Positions 1 through 10,200 of a DNA stretch of 10,708 nucleotides are shown piece by piece; the stretch's first letter is position 1, and each line of letters starts with the position of its first letter. This DNA is from a bacterium (GTDB lineage Bacteria > CBDUZB01 > JAGLHV01). The notes beneath the pieces are model-generated. The model made no database searches, was not told the origin of the DNA, and was given only the letters and a program-made list of their open reading frames with translations. The stretch is taken from positions 1 through 10,708 of the forward strand of contig JAGLYT010000025.1 in assembly GCA_023132075.1 (NCBI GenBank). The letters run 5' to 3'. The translations under genes and the position numbers were made by a program.

Positions 1-1200
1 TCATCAATCCGGTTTTCGGAATGTAATGAATTATCCACTTTAAATAACCTTGAGAGTTACTACTTAAATTATCAATGATTTCATTAAAAAGTTTATCGTC
101 TTTTGTTACGGTTTTAGCTGAAAGAACATCAATCCCTATATTCCGGAAAAAAGAAATATTATCAGAAGTTATTGAAATCTTCCCTTGTTCAAGAAATTTT
201 AAAGCCAAAAGTGAATAATATTGAGAAAACCAGGCAGTATTAATAAACCAGGGATTCCCCCCGTAATATGCATCCTCGGGATATCTACCAATTCCCCGAC
301 CGAAATTACCTTCTTCTATCCATTTTTTATTGATAGGATAAAGAGTACCAAATACTTTCTCCATTTCTATTACTGTCTTCATAACCCAGCTATCATCAAC
401 CGGCATAATTGGGTTTTTCAAATCTGAATCTTTTACGATTGAACCAACTACTGATGTATCAATATCTGAATCGAATCCTTTGCCCGGTTTTTTACCTTCA
501 ATGTCCCGCTCTCGCTCTAATGTAGAACGAATATAACCCTCTGAATCATCACAATGCTCAACAATTTCATCTTCCAAAGAATCCAATGCTTGTTTCCACA
601 TTTCTGCAGTATCTACTTTTAAATTATCAGCCAACACCAATCCCTTATTTAATGCTCTTATTTGCGACTTTCTTGTCCAGAAATGAAATCCCATCAAATC
701 TTCCCATAAATCAAAACAGCGATTTTCCCAATGTTCGGCAACATAATCCAAATCTTTTTTGATTACATCATTATAGAGATTTAGTGCTTCATCTATATTT
801 CCTTGTTCTATTAAAAGATTAGCATAATCTATGAGAGCCGCAGCTCTTAATGCCGACCCGTCATTCTGAGGCCTACCCCATTGAGAAGCTGAATCTTCCG
901 CCTCTCCGTCCTCGGCTAAAAATCTTGTCTCCCCCAAATAATATTCTGATTCTGTTTGCTGATTAATTTTTGTGAATTCGATAAATTTTTCTATTATTTT
1001 TCTTAATCTATCCTTTAATTGAGGGTCCTCGGTTTCCTTATATAATTGTATTATTTCTTCTATTACTAGACTGCTATCTCTAATCCAGTGATACATTGTA
1101 TACGGGTGATCTTTTTCAGTGGTCACAAGCATTGCCCCATTATTCTCAAAAGCATCCATTATTTTTTTTATAGATACTTCTTTCTGTTTAAGTATATCCG
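1..1200 (-). other. Glucoamylase catalytic domain, glycoside hydrolase family 15 (C-terminal part missing)
   Basis: Residues about 3170-3569. GH15 enzymes are inverting exo-hydrolases that release glucose from the non-reducing ends of starch- or glycogen-type alpha-glucans. The match is to fungal-type glucoamylases. In order: YHWIRDSSL (R3210, D3211, the substrate-site Arg-Asp pair), FLAEDGEAEDSASQWGRPQN (W3277) continuing into DGSALRA, LDYVAEHWENRCFDLWEDLMG with E3336 at the general-acid position, and GRYPEDAYYGGNPWF (R3475, D3479, W3487). The window stops at KTGLM, just before the place where fungal enzymes have the MSEQ motif carrying the catalytic base, so completeness of the active site cannot be judged. 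It is fused to more than 3,000 upstream residues, unlike typical secreted glucoamylases, and follows linker copy 2 directly. Confidence 0.93.
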
Positions 1201-4200
1201 TCTTGAATTTAAACCCTGGTGGTATGTTATCTGTTATTGTTTTCCTTATATCCTCCGGCACTTCAAATTCATATTCTCTTTCTCCTTCTTTCTTTTCTCC
1301 TAAGAACATATTGATTGTATTTATCGGGTTTAATACTGCATCAGTTACCATTAAAACAGCTTTAAGTAAAGTTTCAACATTATACCCAAGCATTGAAGAC
1401 AGGCTTTCTTTTTTGGAACAGGGAAATTCTTTAAAATAATATTTACTATCATTACCTAAAACCATTATTTGGAATACCTTTAATACATCCTCTCCCTCTA
1501 TTTCCAATGAAACACATCTCTCGTAAAAAAGTTCAAAAAACTCAAATATTTGATTTTCATTTACATTTTTATTACCTAATGCAACCAACCATGCTGAAGT
1601 AATTTTTTTTGCATTTGTTTCAGAAAAGCCATAACCTGTCAATTTGTCAATTATTTTGCTATCTACAACTTCTTTTTGCGGCTTTCCCTCCTCTAATAAT
1701 TTAGCAATATCTCTAATTAAAATTTGCGTTCCTACTGAAATAAGATTTTTATTTAAATCAAAAAGTTTTATAAATACCTGCTTTTTAATCTCCCCTTCCT
1801 GTCCTGATTTTACTTTCTCAATTATCTCATCAGCACTGAATTTCAATAATGCCAATTGATATAATTCCAGTTCAAATTCTTCATAACCTGCTTCTTTGAG
1901 TTTTTTATTTTCTACTAAAAAGTAATAAACGATATCTTTAATTTCTTCCGGGATTTCTTCCAATTGTGCACTATTCGTCAAATTTTTCTTTTTAATCATA
2001 TCTTTTACCGGCTTCATATAAATATGAAACATAGAGACCTTTGCAATAACTGCAGCTATTTGTTCATTATCAAAGCCCATTTTTTCATCTACCAAATTTT
2101 TAGTTATAAGATTACCTATAATTGTTTTTTCCTTCGTACTAAGTTTTAATTTTTTCATTTTAGCTTTTGGACGTACTGAACGTATTTCTATTATTATGGG
2201 TTCAACCTTGCTCATTCTTTCCTTAATAAAACGGTCTAATACTTTTTCACTGACTTCTATAGAAACCTGCTGCTTTTCACCACTTATCTGTTTCTTTACT
2301 TCTTCAGGTTTTAATCCCTCTAAAACTATCTTTTGGAAAGCTATAACAAAATCTTCCCCATATTTTTGCAAATTAATACTGTAAGTCAACCAATCAAAAA
2401 ACATAAGCATTTCTCTGCTAATTTTGTTTCTTTTTTCTCTGGAACTTATCCCTATGTCCTTATATAGTTTATCATCTACTAAAAGAGGAACTAATCCTTT
2501 ACGATATTCTTCAGAAAAACCGCACTGCTCTAAAAACTTATCAAGCTCTTTTGCAGACTTTTCCTTCCACACATTTCTCCCAAAAATTCCTTTTTCATCT
2601 GTAATCCTCTGCCGCTCTTTTATAAATTCTTCATCAATCCCTACTTCACCTTTCCTATGTTTAATTCTGCCAAAAGATTTTACATTCAATGATAAGCTTG
2701 CTATCTTTTCTATGAGAGCTATAGCGTCATCAGAAAGTCGATCTAATGTATATCTACTAGCCACAAAATCAACAACCGCCCCAGGTCCTTCTTTTTCTAA
2801 TTTATCGATTATTTCATCAGCACTCAAATAAGCTAAGGCAAGTTGGAATTCAGGGAATAAAACTTTTTTCAAATCTCTATCATAATTTCTATACCTTTCA
2901 CTTCTATTTAAATAGTCATCTATTTTCTTTTTTTCTACGTATAAAAATGAAACTATATCTCCAATCTGTTTTAATCCTACGGCATTATCATCAAATAATG
3001 ATGGATTATCTTTATACTGCCTTATAATATTCAAATCATCAGTGATATTTTCTATGGCAGGAACAGTTAATGCATATATGATTTCCTCAACTGCTGCTTC
3101 ATAAAAACCTAACTCAATCAATTTTTCCTTTGCATATTTCTGAATCGCTTCTTTTACTTCTCTTCTATAATCAGAAAACATCATCGTAGCTTTTTCACCG
3201 TGCATCTGTTTTATTATTCTTTCTGTAATTTCAGAAGGATTATATTCTCTTATATTTTCTAAATTTGTTAATGTCAAAGAGATATATATCCCTTTTGGTT
3301 TTAATATTGTTTCACCTAATTTATAACTATCCAGTAAATCTTTAAACTTAGAGGTCTTCTGTTCATCTCCCTGTAAAAATCCCTTAAGCATTTCCCTGGT
3401 GTAATCAGTAAGATTTATTGTTCGTTTTATCTTTGATTTGATTATTTTATTTTTACTTAAATAATTAAGTAAGTCCTTAATTTTATCTTTTTTAACTTTC
3501 AAAGCATTTTCTAAATAAGAAAGCACATTTCCCCTATCACCATTGGAAGCGGTATACAAATAAAATAATGAATATAATATTTCCAATTCTTCTTCTTCCT
3601 TAATATTATTAACGAAAAAGAGTATCTTTTTCCAATCTTTTATATCGCCGCGCATAGAATTAAACAATTGTTTAACCAAATTCTTTTTATTTTCCAGGAT
3701 ATTTTCTGCAGAGATATCCTGAGCATCTTTTTGTTTTAATGAGACAGATATTATATCTTTTGCTATCCTTTCCAATTCCTGCTGTTTTTTTACATCTTTT
3801 TTTATTTTAAACATCAATATTATAGGAATATTATTAGCTCTTACTATTTTCTTAATCCTTTCTCCTACTGCTTCTTTCCCCAATTCTTCCATTCCGGCTT
3901 GTTCTAATGCCTTATTCCATTCATTTGCATTATTGTTTGATGTGATTATTAGATGGGCTATTTCCTGCGGTATACCGTAGATGTTTACTAACTGATACTC
4001 CCATACCTCATGCCTGGCAAGTGCAGCAAACATTTCTTTTCTCTTCTTACCGGCTAATGCCTTTAACACTTTTAAATATTTCTGATGTATATATAATACT
4101 AATGTATCCTTTTTATCCGGATGTTCGGCTAATCCGGCCATTGCCCACATTTCCTTCATACTAACCAAATCTTCTCTCGTAGTTCCTCTTACTTGTACTT

Positions 4201-7200
4201 TGTCTCGTTCTACCTGTTCTAAGAATTCCGGGGGAATATTCTTTATCATTATTTCTCTTATATACTTAAGAACTTTTACCTCGAATTCTCTTTTTCCTTC
4301 TTTCTTTTCTCCTAAAAACATATTAATTGTATTTATAGGATTTAATACTACATCCGTTACATTTAAGACAACCTGCATTAAGGTTTTTAGATTATAGCCA
4401 AGGGCTGTTCCAAAAGACAACCTTTCTTCCTTTATTGATTCACTTTTTATATGCAGTATTTTATCCAAAGCAATAATAAATTCCTCCGGTTTTTCTAACA
4501 TCCCACCATGTTTAACACCTTTGATTATTTTTACATTACCAGGATAACCGGCAGCTTCCGCTATTTTCCTTGCTTCTATTTCTTCTGTGGTATAATGTTC
4601 CTCTTTGGGATAATCTTCGATACCTAATGCTCCTGCTATAGCAGCGACATAAATTCCCTTAGCCTTTATTCGACGAAGAAGTTCTTTATAATGGTTCTCA
4701 TGATCTTCTTCCATATAATTACAGATACGATTTACAGCTTTAATATCCGCAGAAAGAAATGCTTTCATTACTATATTTATTTTTTTGGCGCTAAGCATAT
4801 TTTTTCTTACAAAAAAATCACCCAAAAAACTCATAAATACAATCGACCCTAGTATTGTTCCTATTCCTTTTACTACCGGTCCAACCAAAGGAATCCGACT
4901 TAAAAAGAAACCACTTCTAATCAACGGAGAAGATAGACTAACTATGCGATTTAGAAACCTTACCTCTTTTACACTCCCTTCTGCTTCTTTTTTAATTGTA
5001 GTACCTATTGTAATAAGTTTTGTACTATCTTTGCCATATTTCACCGCAAATTCCATTCCAATTTCTCCACCTATGGAATGCCCTGCAATAGTAATTTCTT
5101 GTTCATCCAACCGCAGCTTCCCGATAACCTTATTTATATCGTCGGCAAAGGATTCCATTGTAAAATATTCATCTTTATAATCATATCCTTTAAGTACCGA
5201 CTCACCCATCCCTTTAATATCTATCAACAATACATTATAGCCTTCGTTTTTATAATGTTCCTTAATATAATCCCAGTACTCTAAACTCCCTCCCAATCCG
5301 GGAATAAACAACAAAGTCTGTTTAGAATCTACATCTTTTGCTTTCTCTAAAATATAATTAATTTCTATTTCCTTACCGCTGTTATCGATTATACTTACCT
5401 TGTTTTCTTTTTTTCTGCCGTAAGTAAAAGTATCCATCCTATCTTTAAAATAATCGGTCAGTTCTTTCCTTATATTATCATCTACTTCAATGTCTTCAAA
5501 AAAATACTCAAAAGACTCTACTATATTATCAATACATTTGTTAGCAATACCTATATCAACCTCTTCAAATTTGTCCAGGTCGGCTATATCGTGATACATA
5601 AGGATATTATTTTCATCATACCCTAGGTTTTCCCAGAACTTTCTTTTATTGGAAAAATCAACAAATATTTTATCAATAAAGCCTCTTTCAATAATATTGT
5701 TGTGAAGCTTTATCCATGCATTGAGCCTGTCTTTTGCACCTTCAATGTTTCCAGAAATGATATCTCTCCTTAATTCATTGCCAAATATGATAAGTTTCTT
5801 CTCAATCACATATTCCTTGACAGATACCTTAACGCCATCTATTCTAAAAATTCCATCGCTACCTGTTATATAAGGTACAATGAAAGGACAACCGGTGAGT
5901 TGTTTCTGAAATTTTACGTAATTGGCAAAAGAATTACTTATATCTTTGTCCTCATATCTCATCTTTAAGACCATATTTATGTCTTCACTTGTAGCTACGG
6001 ATGAGTGAATATTGCCTTCGCTAATTGTTTTAAGTTCAGTTGAAGCAACACTTATATACTGATCTTCATCACTTTTTGATAATTTATCTATTTTGAATTT
6101 TTCAGGAATAACCATTAAGATTATCAGAGGATTTACTTTGGCAAGAATATAGGTCAATTTATCTGCTATTATCGGGCTTGCTCTTTCCCCTAAAGCTTTA
6201 ATTATCCATCTTAACGCTATTAAACTCAAACCGGCGGCTACCAACGATAACATTATAATACTCATTCCCGGTATCCCCACGATACTAACGGTAGCTGTTG
6301 TAACCTCTGTCGTTGCCTCTGCTTTACTGATAATACCTATTAATAAAGCTATAGTATTTACACCTATCAATGCCAAAAATATACTAAAAAGCTTAGAAAT
6401 TCTACCTGGCAATATTGAAGTTTTTTTCTCTTTTCTAAGTTGTTCGCTAAAACTTACTATATTTTTAAAATGATTTACAACCTTTTCTTTCAACGCTTCT
6501 TTTGAATAAGGCCGTTTTATCTTTTCTTTTTCCAAAACATTGGCAAAAGGCACATATAAATGGATAATTGAATTTAAAATGATTTGCAATGTTTCTCCCG
6601 GAAGTTTTTTAGTTTGTACAGGAGGAAATTCTTCCATTAAGCCCTGACTTGCTTTTTTCATCTCAATTCTTATGTCTGCTTTATTCCGGAGAAGTTCTTC
6701 TTTAAAATATCCTTTAAGAAAACTATGATAAACATTTATTTTTCCTTTTTGATAAATATCAAGGCCTATAAGAGTGTTAATCAAAAGATAAATTCTGGAT
6801 AATACTTCTCCTACTTCGTAAAGTTGATACATAAATACTTGTTCATTCTTTAAATCTTGTTTCCTTTTACTTGATTCTAAATCATGTATTTTGATTTTAT
6901 TTTTCTCATATGAAAAATTAGCTCCGTGAGGATTGCGATGGATAAAACCGGCATTATGAAATCTTCTTAAAGTATGTCCCCATTGCTCAAAAAGTTTTTC
7001 AAAAAAATCTTCCATTTTTTTACCACCCAAAAGTTCCCTGAGATAATCAGAAATTACCACCTGTGCTGTTTTTTTATCCATGGAAACTAAATCTCCCGCA
7101 AAAAGATTATCAACTCGCCTATCCCTGGGATCTGTAATACCTAATATCACAAATCCTAAAGTTTCACCTTTATATTTAATTTCAGGATATTCGCCATAAG

Positions 7201-10200
7201 CTAAAGGAACACTTACAAAATCTCCTTTTTTAAAAGCATTTAGATGGAATTTATACTCTTCCCTTGCCTCTTTATAAATATTTCCACCTAAAGGTTTAGG
7301 AATAGTTTCTTTAATATAAAATTCTCCGTTTTCATCAAATTCGGTATAGAAATCCGGCTGGCCAGAATCATGAAATTCTTTTGTTGTCGGCGGAGTAGGA
7401 TTTTCAGGGTCCGTAAAATAATCACCCAACCCCTTTATTTTTATTGCTGTTATTTTAACTTTATTTACAATGATTGGTTTATCTAAAATTATTAATCCCG
7501 TTCGTCCACTTGGTGCTAAATCAGGTTTAAGCTCCCAGGAAATTACTTTCTTTATTTTTTCAATAATTGCCGGTCGTAAATTAATATCCTGGTTAAAATA
7601 AATTTTATTCTCTAGAAATATTTTCTCTTTCTTTTTGGCTTTTTTAAAAAAAGTTGATATTCCAACAACCATAGTAATCATTGACAAACTCATTATAAAA
7701 GGTAATGCCCCTGCCCCTGGATCAACAACTACGCCTGTTGCTGCCTCTGCCACAGTCATAACCCCGGGAAGGAACATAAATAAACCTGCGGTTAATATAG
7801 GTAATAAAAGAAGGCTCGAAACTTTATTAACAACATCGGGCTTACTTTTCCTTTGTTTAAAGACACGCTCTATCGGTTGTCTTATCTCCAAAGGTGCATT
7901 TTTTACAAAATCCGGAGTCTCCTGCATAAACTCTCTCTTATCCTTATCAAATAACAAAGCTAATAAATCCTGTAAACCTATATCCCCTTCTTTCCCTGTA
8001 ATTTTTCTAACCTCTTCTTTGAAATAATCTAAATTATCCTGATAATATCTGACCACCTTCAAGGCTTCTTCCATTTTCCATTCCTTGAGCATTTCATCTT
8101 TTGAATTTACAGCTGCTGCAGTAATTTCTTCTAATAAACCAGTATCATCTAATCCGCCTGCATTAAAGGGAATTAACCCGGGCATACCGGTATTAATCAG
8201 ATCCATTATTATTCGTTTGGCTTGCCGGTCATCCGAAGCTACCCCAATTTCCATAGAAACCTTGTTTTTAGGGTCCCCTTTCAATAAATGTGCTTTATAA
8301 TTATTAAAAGCGGCAACTACTCTTGCCCGGGGAAGGGCTTCCTTAATCATTTCTGCCACATTTAATTCGCCTGTTTTAACAACTTCTAAAACTTTGTCTT
8401 CTCTTGCTTTCATATTATTTCCCAAAGAAATAATAATTAAATTAGGATTATTGAGTTCTTCTTTATATTGGTCAATAGTAGATTCGATATATTCCACCGG
8501 GACAGCTAAAATCACTATGCCTCCTTCTTTCGAGGCCATTCGCAACATCTCCCCGTTTTCCTCACCTACGATACCTTCAATCTCTATTTCTGCGCTCCTC
8601 AGCTTTTCTTCTAACTCCTTCGCTTTATCTATCCCCTCATCTTTCTTGCGGGAACCAACATAAACATTATGCTTCTTGGCAAACATCAAAGCAAAGTCTT
8701 CAGCAATATCCCCTGTCCCGCCGACGAAATAAATATTCTTTTTCCGCAACGGCAAAGAAACCTCTTTTTGAGCTTTTATATATTCTTTTAAATCTTCTAC
8801 CCCTACTCCTTCTAAAACTATTGCCTGAAAAGCAGCCGGAAAATCTCTTTCTTCAATACCTAACCTATAAAAATTATCCAGCATCAAAACAATAAAACTA
8901 AAGGTTTTAGAAATTGTTTCCTGTACCGTTTTAATCTCTATCTCACCTCTTTTTGCTTGTTCCATCATACTTAAATAAACTTTATTATTTAAAAGAGCCG
9001 AACCCATTTTCCCTGCATCTTTTTGGGAAAAGCCACACCCCTCAAATCTACTTTTGGCATAGTCAAATTTATCGTTGTATTCCTCTTCATCCAAAACAGA
9101 ATTATTAATAATACTGATTAAACCATCTTCATTTTCCTTTAAACATTGAACTGTTTGTATTAGAAAATTTTCAACTTCATCAGGAAGATTACTCCACCTA
9201 TATTCATTGTATTCTTTAGAAAGCTTTGTCCAATTTAATGATTTTTCCAGAGAAGGATAGCTTTGGTCATCTATTAAAATTTCATGATACATCTTGCCAT
9301 TAATAAAACATTCTACCCATTTATGCCCCAGTTCGGTAAGAACTACTTTCCTTTTTTCTTTTCTTTCGATTACTCCTACAATATTCCCATAAAGAAGTAT
9401 TCGATTAACTTCACTCTCTTCTATATTTAACTGGGAAGCTATAATATCAGCATCAATATCGGGTACCATATGATAACAAAGGAATACCCGCAACATATTT
9501 AATTCGTGGCTATTAAGCCGACTGATAAAATCGATTATCTTGACTAATTTAATCCAATCTTTCATCTCCAGAATAATCTGGGATAAAGCTTCCAGAGAAA
9601 CAGGCCCTCTTAAAAACTCTACAGCTCGTTTTACCTCATCTTGGCCGGCAGCTATCTCCAAGTCTATTATTTCCTCTTCTGTATATCCCGCAATTAAACC
9701 CATTACTACAGAATAAGAAATATTTTCATTCACAATAAAAGAACCGAAAAGTTTTTTAAATGTTTTTTTGTTTTTTTCTAATATGCTACATATTTCTTTT
9801 AGCTTCTTCAACCTCTCTTTTTCGCCCTTATTTACGACAACCATGAGCTGTCTTCCAAATTTTCCTTTTCTCTCCTCCGCAAATTCTTCTATAATTTTTC
9901 TATCCTTTGCCTCAGCATTCTCCCACAACTCTTCAATCCCGGTAATTACAGCTTTTTCTATCCTTTTTTTATCCTCTGAAAAAACCGTTCTCCATGTTTT
10001 ATCGATTTTCTCGATTATACCCTCTCCTGTTTTTATTTTTTCAATCACAGTGATAATAGCAGAAAGCGTGGTAAATTTTATTTCCGGCTTTTCTTCCCGG
10101 GTAGGAGTAACTTCCTTTGGTTCATCAAATCTTTTCCCGACAAATTCTTCAATAAACTCTTTATTTGGTTCATACAACGCATCATCTATATAATTACTCT

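Noticed and set aside
3950-4010. Zinc-protease HExxH signature in RHEVWEY
   Set aside because: The second His is absent at the required spacing (HEVWE, not HExxH); only a looser His/Glu pattern remains.
1273-4372. The 88-base DNA repeat as a mobile-element end or CRISPR unit
   Set aside because: It is in frame, in direct orientation, codes for the same peptide, has only two copies 3,012 bases apart, and there are no inverted ends or a transposase.
7646-7819. A new gene starting with a signal peptide at hairpin 1
   Set aside because: The frame is open upstream with no stop, and the oxidoreductase domain is read through into this segment.
9755-9780. T-run on the + strand, like a terminator tail
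   Set aside because: On the coding strand it is a series of Lys codons in the open frame, with no GC-rich stem next to it; similar runs occur throughout the window for the same reason.
9768-10193. Plus-strand open frame of 141 codons (also those at 2424-2831, 4785-5180, 7635-8027 and 8394-8663)
   Set aside because: They lie opposite the minus-strand frame whose translation shows real family motifs. Their products are Ser/Phe/Ile-rich, as expected from the complement of Lys/Glu-rich coding sequence, and show no motif or ribosome-binding context.
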